Below are positions 47,701-59,564 of a stretch of 64,000 nucleotides of DNA, piece by piece (position 1 is the first letter of the stretch; each line of letters begins with the position of its first letter). A program made the translations under genes and the position numbers. Under the pieces are notes generated by a model. That model worked only from the letters and a program-made list of their open reading frames with translations. It made no database searches and was not told the origin of the DNA. The stretch covers positions 46,043,441 through 46,107,440 of the forward strand of contig CM042012.1 in assembly GCA_023525715.1 (NCBI GenBank). The letters run 5' to 3'. The stretch comes from Cichorium intybus (Eukaryota; Streptophyta; Magnoliopsida; Asterales; Asteraceae).

Positions 47701-48499
47701 AACATACACGAGTTATATTCAGAACAATTATATTGGAGATCATATCAGTCTCCTCAGGAGCTTCTTCCACAATCTGCTGGAATGCTCAAGGTACCGCTGG
47801 TTCTTTTTAACCATTCATTTCTTCTTTCTTTCCTGGGTTCATCACCCGTTACTCCACATTTAGCATGTGAGTATCTCATAAGGAAGTGATCTATAGTTCC
47901 ACGCTGGAACCACTTCCGTCCCACACAACAAACTAGAGCAAAATGCTCCCATTTCCTGCAATTTCAGCGTGTCAAAGGTAGAGTCTCAACTCTACAATGT
48001 TCTGAGCGCTTTTCCTGTACTTTTTACACCACATCATCTTTTCGTTCTGGTCTCTTCCCTTCAAGACTAGACCTGAATCGTGTTAACTTTTTCTGAGAAG
48101 TCCACCAATTTTATTTATGCTTTTCTTGTAGTCTCAACGACTGTTCTTTCACCTTGAATATCAATCAGGGTGAGCAACCGATTTCTTTTTCTGACCACAT
48201 CAGTCAATATTGCTCATCATGTGGATTTTCTGCTATTCGTCCCCTTTTTGGCTCTCATACCACGGAGCCTTGGGAAAGGGCTGGTTCGCCTCTTAAAGCT
48301 GCACGCCTTAAATTCCTCCAAATACGATTCGCTGCTCATACTTCTTATACGTTAGAAGTTAGCAACAGTTAGGTTATATATGTATAATAACAATTTATAT
48401 ACACCTAACTATATATCATGTCTGCTATCTCAGGGTTTAAGTCCAGGAATCTACTCTATAGACACCTAGTTCACTTAAACCACGGCTCTGATACCAACT
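44781..48499 (-). pseudogene. Decayed gypsy gag-pol interior of the nested element
   Basis: On the - strand, scattered recognisable blocks in pol order: protease end near 47395-47577 (IMLMNWLAMNYANMNCR), RT start near 46980-47060 (YGALSCLK, CICAL), RNase H at 46298-46522 (LKLWRHYLYGVK, YMDHKSLKYLIDQKE). They are separated by many stops and frameshifts. No frame exceeds about 100 residues. It cannot encode any complete retroelement protein. The frames on the + strand (for example 45771-46055) are shadows. Confidence 0.88.
48484..48496 (-). other. Primer-binding site of the nested element
   Basis: On the - strand TGGTATCAGAGCC lies three bases from the 5' LTR; complementary to initiator Met tRNA. 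Confidence 0.9.
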
Positions 48500-51008
48500 T
48501 GTAACACCCGGCTTTTAAAACAAAAACACCCCTGAAAATTTTTCATTTTTAACAAAGGTTTCAGTACTTAAAACCATAAACAAAGGGGTATATTTTAATA
48601 AAAACGGGTACAAGCGTATCAAGGAGAGTATAAAATACCAAATCTCCTTTAAAGCCGGGCTGCTACTGACAGCATCTACAAGTCCACTTCTTGAGTCACG
48701 GACTCTATCCTTACCCTTACCAGGGTTATGCTAACCTGCAGGGACATTTAACAAACGGTATGAGCTACAAAGCTCAGTGAGTAATCATTTCTGCAAATAA
48801 CACGTATAAAAATACAATCATATATCTGTCTGGATATCAAATCCAAACTCCTAGCCATACTGGCTAACCACATATCTCCTAGGATTTCACATCCTAATCT
48901 GTAGCCTTACAGGCTGAATCATGATAACCTGCAATTATCAAGTCACGTCAGTTATTTGCACATATAATCATGTCTAACCATTTCTGTCCCCTGTTTCTTA
49001 GTCACAATGGACTGCACTATATATCATGGCTATTTAAGCCGCACCCTGTGCCATAGCTATACAAGTTGTACCAAAACATTTTCAATATATATATCATAGC
49101 CCTCAGGCCGCACCAATTGGTTTCAATAACCCGATATCATGGCCATAAGGCCGTACCATGTTCCTGTAACAATATCATAGCCGTATAGGCCGTACCAGTT
49201 GGATATAGCATCCAATATTATAGCCACAAGTGGCCGCACCATCTATTAACAGTTTCTTTCACGATCAATTATGGCTCACGGGTTAGCCCGCTGTTGCCTT
49301 GGCTCACGGGTTAGCCCGCTGTTGCCTAGACTCACGGCTCCGTTCTTGTCATCGCAATGACTCACGGCTTATCCGGTCTTGTCTATATAGGTTTGACTCA
49401 CAGCTCCGTTCTTGTCTGTTATAGACTCACGGCTTATCTGGTATTGTCATATCATTGATATTGACTGACTCACAGCTCCGTTCTTGTCTATAATAGACTC
49501 ACGGCTTATCTGGTATTGTCATGTCATTATTGTTGACTCACAGCTCCGTTCTTGTCTTTATCAGACTCACGGCTTATATGGTATTGTCTTTTACATATAT
49601 CTTCATACTTGTCATTTTCGTCCCTCGAAGCTGTTTCAACCTGTAACAGTTCAATCATCATATATCATATATGATATCAGTGAGATTACTCACCTGGATG
49701 TCAGCTGCATTTAAATCCCGGTTGTTTCTTGCCTTTGCGTGCACCACAACCATTTTGTCCCATACCTATTTATTCATTTATATACCAAATGATAATAGGT
49801 TAATAATCATCTAAATTGACTCTAATACGTAAGAGTCCAATATTATATCATTATAAACAATGCCTAGATAGTAAACTTTACATTTACTATCTTTATGTGA
49901 ATTTTACTATTCACCGAGGCATTCGAATCGATCTACAGTGCCCCCGAGGGGTCGAAAACTCGTTATAAAAATTTTTCCAAACTTTTCAGACCATAACGAG
50001 CCTACGGTTCAAGTTTGAGGTAAAACGGACAAGCCAAACGAAAAATAGCATTTCTGATCCCCTGCTAGGAGGGCGCACTGCGCCAGGGTATGGGCGCACT
50101 GCGCCTGGGCGCACCCCGCCCTGGTCCTGGGCGCACTGCGCCCTGCGCCTGGGCAGGCTCCTGATCAGTCACGATTTATGCACTGTAGCAAGCAGTTTTG
50201 GCCCATTAAGTCCTTAATCCAGTTCTTAATCACATGGGGTTTATTTCTAGGCTAAAACCCTTCATTAATACAAGGTTTTAATCCAAAGAAACAAACTCAA
50301 ACAATCAAAATCAAGAATTAGGGTTCTTGATCAAAATCCCAATTTTCAACAATAGCAACCTACTTTGCTGTTTTTGAGATATGTTCTTATCATATAACCA
50401 TGTTTTAAGCTTGGAAATCGCATCAATATCATGGGTCCTAACTGGAATTACATATTTCAGTTCATCCCCCATGAACCCACCAAGAACATATTCAAGGATT
50501 TGACTAAAAAGTCAATTTACTAACCTTATTTGGCTTGGAAATCATCAATTCCAAGTTTGTGTTCAATTCCATCTTCAAATCCTCCATGAACTTGCTGAAA
50601 TCGTATGAGAGAATTCCTTCCCGATGCTTCTCTATGTTCAGCCCCAATAGGAGAGTCAACTCTCCTATTTATACCTCAATTTTTACAAATTTGGTCCCTA
50701 AGTTCAATTTCTTGAACTTTTGGCTCTTTTATCAAGTTTTATGACATAAAACTTTCATTTCTTATATTTTTGCCACAAGCAACAACATTTTTTTCATAAT
50801 TGGTCCTTCACATGGTCAAATGACTAAATTACCCTTTTGCGGTAAAATGACCAAAAATCAGTTTTTATAACATTTTAAGTCCAAAACTCAAAATATTATT
50901 TCAAACTAAATTCTTTTCTGTCCAAAAGACCAATTTACCCTTCCAAGGTAAAATGACCATTTTACCCTTTTTATTATTATTACATAAAAAGAGTTTCTTG
51001 GCGTTACA
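48500..51008 (-). repeat. 5' LTR of the nested element
   Basis: Identical in length to the left LTR with about 14 substitutions. Palindrome array at 50070-50158, TATA box at 50664-50673. Confidence 0.97.
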
Positions 51009-51010
51009 CT

Positions 51011-51025
51011 ATGGCTCTGATACCA
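51011..51025 (-). other. Primer-binding site of the outer gypsy element
   Basis: On the - strand TGGTATCAGAGCCAT, complementary to initiator Met tRNA, starts four bases after the 5' LTR. The nested element's target duplication CTATG (51009-51013) overlaps its distal end. Confidence 0.9.
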
Positions 51026-51029
51026 AAAC

Positions 51030-53475
51030 TGTAACACCCCTTTTCTAGTACCATATTTAAATACAAATACAGTTTACATTGCAAACATATTTGACAACTC
51101 GTGACTATAAAGTAGTCACTTAATTTTTTTTTTTACAAACTTAAACTCGAGGGGGTATTACAGACTCAATACAGATAACCATAATTTAAACTTACAGTAT
51201 ATAAACTGGTCCCAACTGCAACCTCCACTCCTTTCACCTAAGTACATAGCATTTAAAAAATAGTATACGTGAGACATAAAGCCTCGTGAGTAATATGGGT
51301 TTAGACCCAAAAACTTTCTGTTCAAAACTTGAAATATTACAAGTAAACTGCTCAAAACTGATTTATATCATAAATCTCAAAATGTCTTTTCTTCTTTACT
51401 TTCAAGCTTTAAAAATGCTTTCTTTCTCAAAACTGCTTTCTTTCTCATTTTCTTGTGACCAACTGAAACTCATGAATTAAGTTATTTTAATTCATTCTAC
51501 TAGCTCCCCTCGTGGGACAGAACAGATCCGCCCACTAGGTTACGCTCATTCTGGCTCCCCTTTGTGGCTTGGAACGGATTCAAGCACAAGGGTATACTAA
51601 GCTAGACAACTACTTCGCGACGGGAGGTACCATCCCAGTAGTGTCTTCTGATCCCCCGATTATGTGGGTGATCCTAGTCCGGACAACTGGCTCTTACTTC
51701 TTTCTTTCTTTAACTCTTATTTCATTACATCTCAAATTGGTCAAAATGGGACACAATTTATAAATAGTTCATGCTCATACACTTTATAACTCTTTACTGA
51801 AAATACTTTCAAAACTGTTCTTGACATCTTAGTTCACACAAGGAACTTCTTTCAAAATACTTTGTAAACTATACTGCTTTAAAACACTTAGCCCTTATAT
51901 AGAGCTACTTTAAAACTGTTTCCAACTTTAGTATTTAAAAGTATTTGGAAATCTCATTTTCTGAAAATATTATTTTGCTATGTACCATAAAAAATCCTCA
52001 TAAAACTCACCTTGGTGTAACTACGGGTCACTCAAGCTTCTCGTATACCCTTCCCTTTTCCGTGCTCAACAACGTTCGAGGCACCACCTATACAAGTAGC
52101 ATGTATATAAAGACATAATACAACTAACTTTATAGTTCTACGGTCCCATACGACTCAACTTCAGGTCATACTAGATAGATAACCATTAATGAACTCATTT
52201 TATAATCTTCTCCGAAATACGTGTATTTTGCTACAGTACCCCCGAGGGGTCGTATTTCAGTTCCGACATTTTTTCATGAAATCTTAGGCCGTATTAGACT
52301 TGTGTTTCAAATTTGAGGTCAAACGGACAAGTCTAACCCCAATTTCCAAAAATCAAAACTCAAAATCCATCACAGTAAGTTACACGGTCGTGTAACTTTT
52401 GCCTTGCAAATTACACGGCCATGTAACTTTGCAGGCTTTATTTAAGTTACACGGTCGTGTAATATTTACCCTGTAAATTACACGGCCGTGTAATGTTTCT
52501 GGGTGGGTTTCGGGTCCGATTTTCGAGCTGCAGACCTCTATTTTGCCCTATTAAGTGCTTAATACTTAACTTAATCGTTTACTATTGTTCCATGACTAAA
52601 ACCTTTACTTTACATCAGGTTTTAAGCCTTGGAATCACTGATTCCAACTCCAATTCTTCAAAAACCCGTTTTTTTACAATTTTCACCAAAAATTCAATTT
52701 TCTGAAATTAACCACTTAGGAGTGTCTTGATACATCCTAAGTGATCATTTGGACTCAACAAAACCATAAAAACTGATTTTGATCTTGCAAACCCGTGAAT
52801 TAAGGTTCTTGGCCAAAATCCCCATTTCTTGATTTTCAACACATTCCATGGCTAGAACATGTTGTAGGGATGATTTTGAGCAAGATGAACCAGATGATAA
52901 CTTTGGAACTATGATTTCTGAAAAAATCAGAAATCAAACTTGATTCCCGTTCTAGAATTTGGAGCTTAGAACATGAAACCTTACCTCACTTGCTTAGAAA
53001 CTTCAATCTAGGGCTTGGTTTTTGAACTCTTCTTTGATCTTCACGTGTTCCCTTCTCTGGCTCTCTCTCTCGCTTTCTCTAGCTCTCTCCCGAGTCTTCT
53101 GAAATCTTCTACTGGGTTCTAGGGAAATGAGAGTTTAACTCTCTATTTTATATTTAAATTTTTATAAGTTAATTGCACTTTAGTCCCTTAAATCTCAACT
53201 TTCATTCAAAAATGGTCCAAAGGTTCATAACCTTACAATTTATGTTTCATTTACTTCCAACTTAACATTTTCTTGACAATTTGGTCATTTTCATGTCAAA
53301 TGACCATTTTGCCCTTTTCGGTCAAGTTTCACTACTCACGCGATAAAACACCAAATTGTACATAGACGTTTATTTCTTGTAATATTATTCCAGAAATACC
53401 TATTATTTTACATAATGGTCTTATAATGTGACAAAAGACCATTTTACCCTTTTACAAATTTCGCGGGTCCTTACA
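51030..53475 (-). repeat. 5' LTR of the outer gypsy element (2446 bp)
   Basis: Pairs with 35036-37494; 13 bp shorter through a deletion near 51880. TATA box at 53143-53152 and palindrome array at 52379-52495. As the 5' LTR on the - strand this is the transcribed promoter copy. Confidence 0.97.
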
Positions 53476-53480
53476 ATATA

Positions 53481-54908
53481 GCATTCACACAATTACTCAC
53501 ACATACCACAATCAGCTACTAAGGCATACATACAACGCACACTTATCAAATATAGTACTTTCGTATCATTAACAAGTACATATATAACACATACAATCAT
53601 CAATCCCAATAGGGAAAAGCTTACTGTAAACCTTTTGGAATGAGTTTGAGCTTGAAAAATGCCAAAAGGAGACCACATGGGTCATGTAAAAAGGATGTAG
53701 AAACTTATCTGAAACTCTTCCAGACCCACACGGGTCGTGTAGGATGTGCATTGGGGGCAAGTCGTGGGTTGAAACAGAGCGTTTCAGGCGAAATGGGGAG
53801 CGCAGCGTCAATTAGCGTCACTAACTGAGGAGCTTAGCGATGCTAAACACGTAGATCAACTTTTTAAGTTGCGTTTTCCTTTCATTTGGGGAAAGCTTTA
53901 ACCACAAAAATTTCTCTCTAAGCCCTAAAAAAACACCCCTAAAACCCTTGAAGTCGAAATTGAAGCCTAGGATTCGAGAATTGGAGTTAGGAATCGTTAT
54001 CTTGCGTTTATAAGGTAATACTCCTTGTTCTAGCTTCAAATTGGGTGTTGTTTTGCTTGGATTAAGTTAGTTCCAGGTGGTGTTGATGAACCACCTGCAA
54101 CTAGCATGGGTTGATGTAAGTTTTCTTAGATTTAGAGTATGAGAGAGCCCAACTCCTAAACCCTAGCTAAGAGTGTGTTAATTGTATTGTTTTTATGGTT
54201 GAATGAGTAGAAAATGTGGAATTTGAGAGCTGCAACTAAGATAGTGTTGTTATCTTTTGTTTGTAACTCCTTTCCATCTTTCAATTTCTTGATATTTTAT
54301 GAGTTGGATGCAATTGAGATTGTTTTGGATGTTTGAGTTTTGATTCGGGCTGTTGTGATACAGCCAAAGCTAGACAGGAGTACAGTACACGTAGTTCGGG
54401 AGTTCCACATATTGACCCGACATCAAGTGAGTAGTTGCTTAATGATTCTTTTGATGAACTGTATTGTAGTTGAGCTGTTCATTGCAGAAAAAGGAATGTT
54501 CTATGAGCTTTATAGTGTTTGTTGGTTTTGATGATAAAAAGAGTTATAGTATGTTGATCACACTGAGTGACTGAGATAGTCATTTGAGAATGAGTTCAAT
54601 GAGATATCGGGTGTCACAATCCGATTAACCAGTGATTACTGGTAGCGGAGATCGTGGGAAACGGATCATGGAGCGATAGCAAGAGATGGACTTGGACCTA
54701 CCTGTTTTCCATATTTTGGACTATGTTTTTGTTTGACCCGGTTTTCGGGAAAATGGTGTGTAACTTGTATTGTACATAGACTAGAACTTAAACTATGCTT
54801 TTGATGTTTTCTTGTAAACTTGTACTCACTTTTGAGTTACACCATTTCTTTTTGGTTATCTTGTTAATCTATATGGTGAACTTAACCTGAGAAATCGGGC
54901 GTTACAGT
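53481..54908 (+). repeat. Older LTR-like sequence, probable solo or truncated LTR
   Basis: Ends in CGGGCGTTACA, a typical gypsy LTR end. It contains palindrome-like phrases (cacacgggtcgtgt at 53728, and ttagcgtcactaa..cttagcgatgctaa at 53807-53846). Its orientation appears to be +, opposite to its neighbours. The start was not found; the outer gypsy element is inserted in or next to it, and 34690-35035 may be the other side. No coding sequence. Confidence 0.5.
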
Positions 54909-55587
54909 TACTTACATACCTCAGCTCTCAACTCTTGAGTGTAATCAGCTATACTCACATACCTTGGCTCTCAACTCTTGAGTGTAATCAGCTACACTTG
55001 CATACCTTAGCTTTTTAACTCATGCTCAACTCACACTCATACTCATTCTCATCCTTAGTTGGAATTCTCACCTCAGCTAGAATCTCACCTCATCATCAGC
55101 TGGAATCTCGCTATCAGCTGGGATCTCATCTCATCATCAGCTGGAATCTCGCCATCAGCTGGGATCTCATCTCATCATCAGCTGGAATCTCGCCATCAGT
55201 TGGGATCTCATATCATCATTAGCTGATATCTCATTATCAGCTAAAATCTCATCTCATCTTCAGCTGACATCTCATCATCAACTAAAATCTCGTCTCACCA
55301 TTAGCTGATATCTCATTATCAGCAAGAATCTCATCTCATCATCAGTTGTTGGTCTAACCAGTTGTGACCAATTCGTCAACTCATCCTTCATCTGACATCA
55401 TATCTATATTCTCACACAGAATACAACAAATAACAGACATATCATAAAGTCTAATATTCAACTCATACGCTAACATATGCAGCAGTATCTTTTTCCCAGC
55501 ATGTGATAGGGGCTCTCTTCTCGGTTCAAGTCTAGGACCCTACACTCAAGGACCTAGTTCACTTAAACCACTGCTCTGACACCAACT
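54909..55587 (-). repeat. Leader remnant of a third gypsy element with a 41-bp tandem repeat
   Basis: At about 55065-55345 units around catcatcagctggaatctcg and ccatcagctgggatctcat alternate in several copies. Before the LTR boundary the sequence (ggacctagttcacttaaaccactgctctga) is close to the leader of the nested element. A one-base-changed primer-binding site TGGTGTCAGAGC (- strand) is at 55573-55584. Confidence 0.65.
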
Positions 55588-56374
55588 TGTAATGCCCGAT
55601 TTTCCATACAAAGTATACCCAAAAATTTTAAACACATAACGCATCAAAATTGGGTATACTAGTACTCAAACCACGAAAACAAGATGTTATCAACAATTTA
55701 AGTTACATACAAGGTCCTTACGGACTAAGCCAATCATTACAACATAAAAATCTAATGCTACTAAAGGACAGCTCAAGGTCGTCTGTTTCTCTCAATCACA
55801 TGCCTTCCCCTATCATTCCATAGATACCTGTAAGACACACACACACACACACACACACACAAATAAACAACATATAAGCTTAAAAAGGCTTAGTGAATAA
55901 TCTTCATGCTCGACATCATCACAAGATGTGTCAGTATTTATAAAGATGTGGTATTAACCATAATCTTACAACACAACCCACATATCTCCCTCAGTACACT
56001 TTCTCTTCATCGATCTTGCTAATTACATTAACAAAGATATGCCTCCTCCTTTTATCTGAAATCTGCAATTTATTAGCTTTACAAACATCAAATAATCACT
56101 ATCAAACACCAACTCAATAGTAGGTACCACGACCGATACCGCTCATAAACTCAATCATAAACACTCACATATACTCATTCCATAATCAGCAATACTCAAT
56201 TACAACAGCCCTCACGGCTGTAACAATTCGACAAAAAGACTTTTTAACTCAACCACGATAACAACTACTCTGATTTTACAAATCAAATAGGTATACTCAA
56301 CTCAAACATTGTTATCCATAGATAACAAAATCAATCCACCAATTGGTTACAACTGTAACAACATAACATATATA

Positions 56375-56447
<73 letters not shown>

Positions 56448-57470
56448 ACATTCAATAGTATATATCTCTTATTCAAGTACTAGAGATTACTCACCTTAGG
56501 TTGGTTTGGAACATGTCAACCCCAGGCTTCTCGTATTCGCCCCAGTCCCTATATGATTCAGCTGTGATATAACATCACATATCAGGTCTCAATCCTTCTC
56601 AAACATTTCCCAAAAGCTTGGCTTAAAATACCAATACAAACAATGATGTGAAGGGGCTTTAACAGCAGATAGTGGCGCTATCTTTAAGGATAGCGTCGCT
56701 ATCACTTAGAGTCGCTATATGTACAGATAGCACTATTCAGCCCTAACTCGTGACTTTAACTCATTCAACCACGATACTCAGAAATCATCACACCAATAGC
56801 TAAGGAAAACGTAATATAACAACCTACTAACATCATATACTACCGGAATTACTCAATTTCATGAAATTGAACACCTAGGGTTTCAAAAACCCCCGAAACT
56901 CATAATCAACTCGCCTCTTTGATTTATGTTTCAAGAACGCGTCTATGATGTTAGACACGAGTTCCTTAGGCTCCCACATATGATCTCTTGGTCAAATTCG
57001 ACATAATTTAAGCTCAATTTGCACCGACTCTCAATTTGGTGTGAATTTGTCTCAAATGAAGGCTTAACAGACTAAAGAGGCATCTAACTCGCGACCAATA
57101 GCGGCGCTAACCTTAACAATAGTGTCGTTATCCTCTAAACTCTAAAAGGCAATACACTTTGAAATAGCGGCACTATCTCTAGAGATAGCGACGCTATGTT
57201 ATCTGAAATGCTCTATCTCCACCAATTTTTTGGTATAATACCCTCCATATCTCAAATTCACTCACGACAAGTTCCAAATTACAAATAATACACAAGATAA
57301 GACTCCGACCTCTTCTTACTCATCAAACGACTCAAAACACGAAGGCAATCACAAAGATCGCCATACATCTACTTTAAGCAACTCGGAGCTAAAACTACAC
57401 TAACTATAAGGTAACAACTCCACTTACCTTTACAAGAATCTCAAGAAAAAAAACGGGTCTCACACATCAA
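55588..57470 (-). repeat. 5' LTR fragment of a third gypsy element
   Basis: Starts TGTAATGCCCG right after a PBS-like motif. Internal order is the same as in the other LTRs: cttagtgaataatc block, (CA)n at 55834-55861, (TG)n(TA)n at about 56379-56446, gattactcacctta block, then palindromes of the type gatagcgtcgctatc at about 56670-56715 and 57100-57200. The distal end is truncated near 57470 and no partner LTR is visible. It is older than the two complete elements. Confidence 0.65.
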
Positions 57471-57632
57471 GGTAGTTGAGTAGTATATGAGTTGTCTTGG
57501 TGCGGACTTTATTTCCATTGTTTAGGTTTGTTCAGTTCTTTATGCTCGTTGCACGGTTATTACTTCCTTCACTTTCAGCTTGTTTCCAAATTCCAACAGT
57601 ACGTATTTCTAGCATCTGCTAATGCTATTTAT

Positions 57633-58424
57633 CACTACTAGAAACATAGGTATCACCCAGAAGAAAAAAAACCTTGGTTGATGAATGTTAGCGACATATT
57701 AGCGGGGGACTTACCCTTATAGGTGTACTTTTCTAAAACTCCCTTGGTCGATTGACTTCGTTCGTCTACCTACGGACTCTCGGTTGAGCTAGTACATCGC
57801 TAAGCAACGGAATAGCGACGGAGTTGCTTGTTGCAAAATGCTTAGGAATCAAATGTTGCATGTCGCAAATCCATCGCTAATTCTTGTCGATAATCCATTG
57901 CTGACATTTATGAATGAACAATTTTTTTGTTTGTAATCCTAGCAACTAATAATTAGCGACGGTCTATTAAGTGTCGAATCTGTCACTATTCAATAGCCAG
58001 AATTGACAAATGAAATTCAAATCTTATAACCCAAAATCAAAACATTAACATTAGACTACCAAAATAAATATTAATATTCGACAAAATAAGGATTCATGTT
58101 CGATTTCATAGTATCTAAACCAAATCACAAAAATCAAAAATGTCAAAGTCAAATTTGGTGGCCAAGTTATTTCCTTGGATGAGTTTTAGGATTTCGTTAT
58201 ACATCTTGGGGATTTCTTGTTTATTTGCTTCAATTTGTTCATGTTCCGCCTTAAGCTCTTCTTTCATCTCCTTTCGAATACGATTAACAATAACCTACGA
58301 AATAACAATAACCAAGTTTACACCAAATAGAGGTCATGGTAATTTCTGTCGTCATTCTTTTGCAAATCCGTCGTTGATTAGCTAAGGCTGTTTTCCGTCG
58401 CTGATACCTCTATTTCTAGTAGTG
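57633..58424. mobile_element. Non-autonomous CACTA (En/Spm) element, 792 bp
   Basis: Starts CACTACTAGAAACATAGG and ends with the complement, ..ATTTCTAGTAGTG; the inverted match runs for about 20 bp including GGTATCA. Flanking triplets are TAT and TGT, one mismatch from a 3-bp target duplication. Subterminal repeats of the AGCGACGG / CCGTCGCT type occur many times near both ends, as expected for CACTA transposase binding. It carries only a small piece of transposase. Confidence 0.88.
58140..58312 (-). pseudogene. Coiled-coil fragment of an En/Spm-type transposase
   Basis: On the - strand an open stretch reads RIRKEMKEELKAEHEQIEAN, then KQEIPKMYNEILKLI: a charged coiled coil like the C-terminal part of plant Ptta/En/Spm transposase genes. 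It lies inside the CACTA element, which fits. Too short to act as a protein by itself. Confidence 0.55.
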
Positions 58425-59564
58425 TGTGTATTAGTTACATATGCACGTACTCGCCGCCTATGTTCCTCCTTATTGTATGCTAAGTTTATGCCCTTTTTCT
58501 TCTGTCACAAAATAACTACTGCTGGTTATTTTCTTTTTGGACTGATGTTTCATTTGCAGGAGATCGTCCAACATGGGCATGTCTTTCTAAGCCTGAGCTA
58601 TACTAAGCGGTTATGACTATTGGCGTCTTACCTCCCCCTTTCCTTATTATCATGGGATATCGGGTTCCTCTAAGGTTATTTACTAACACTAGATTCTGTT
58701 CATAGATGCAATACAACAATAAATTATATTATCTAGTTCCATCACATCGCAAAACACTATAAAATACTTTTTAAGATATGCACATATATAACAACCAAAC
58801 CACATAACTCCAACCCTCGTAGTCATGTCATTTAAAAAAAAAAAAAACATATTATATAGTTGTCACAGTGAAGCATCCCATGCACATGATATGTTCAATG
58901 AACGAACCTTGTCTCACAAAAAACCATGCAAAATTCTACAAGAATGGAACTGTTAGTAACGGCGGAAAATTTATTGATTGGGTCATATAACTTCAAACAT
59001 AACTCTATTCTTTTACCCCCTCCATTAGCACCAAACCGAAAGTGTTAATGGGCGAATCTTAACGCAACAATTAAATTGAATGTGAATTTTTAGTGAACTT
59101 CCCATTATGGTCTAAAGGCATCATTATTATGTTATTATAACACACCCATGCACTTTTGCTTTATAACCAATAAAGAAAGCGTTTTGTGGTGTAAAGTTCT
59201 CCACCCACATGTCATACCAATACTCATTTGAGATGAAACTTCTTTTCATAATCCCAGTTTTGTGGGTTTCAGCTTCGAAAAGCAAAGCCCATGGCTCTAG
59301 CAAATGGAGTGTATTAGAAGTTAGAATGTTCAACTAACATGTCGGGGAACAGCAAGTGGCCTTTACTCTAAATTGTGAGTTAGATCCTTTTATTCATTAG
59401 TAAATAGTAATTGGATTGATATCATATTTTGTTCATAAAACATTATTAATTTTTCTCTCCAAATCATTAATATCATATTTTATCTCCTTTCAATTATATC
59501 ACTGTGTTGACATCTACATAGCATGTCGCCCACATTGACTTTTTGTATTTCAACTCTCGACAAC
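58425..59564. other. Intergenic, possible exon relic at 58560-58680
   Basis: A tttgcag acceptor at about 58553-58559 is followed by GDRPTWACLSKPELY and then a stop; in the same frame the next bases read AVMTIGVLPPP. This looks like a decayed exon, but I do not recognise the family. A - strand frame at 59127-59333 has no signature. The rest is AT-rich. Confidence 0.3.

Larger units (their letters stand above)
42272..51008 (-). mobile_element. Nested non-autonomous gypsy-type element, 8737 bp
   Basis: Two LTRs of exactly 2509 bp (42272-44780 and 48500-51008) with target duplication CTATG at 42267-42271 and 51009-51013. They differ at about 14 positions by eye (0.56%). The PBS next to the right LTR and the purine tract GAAGGAGGGGAGAATT next to the left LTR show - strand orientation, as in its host. 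The interior is a heavily decayed gypsy pol relic. It inserted in the leader of the outer element beside its PBS. Confidence 0.96.
35036..53475 (-). mobile_element. Ty3/gypsy chromovirus (Tekay/Del-like) carrying a nested element
   Basis: LTRs 35036-37494 and 51030-53475 are TG...CA. Target duplication ATATA is at 35031-35035 and 53476-53480. The gag-pol frame lies on the - strand at 37506-42068. The total is 18,440 bp, of which 8737 bp plus a 5-bp duplication are a second element inserted in the short 5' leader; the original length is about 9.7 kb. LTRs differ by about 16 substitutions and one 13-bp deletion by eye (about 0.65%). The purine tract AAGGAGGGGTGAC lies next to the left LTR, and the primer-binding site next to the right. 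It is one stop codon away from an intact polyprotein. Confidence 0.96.
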
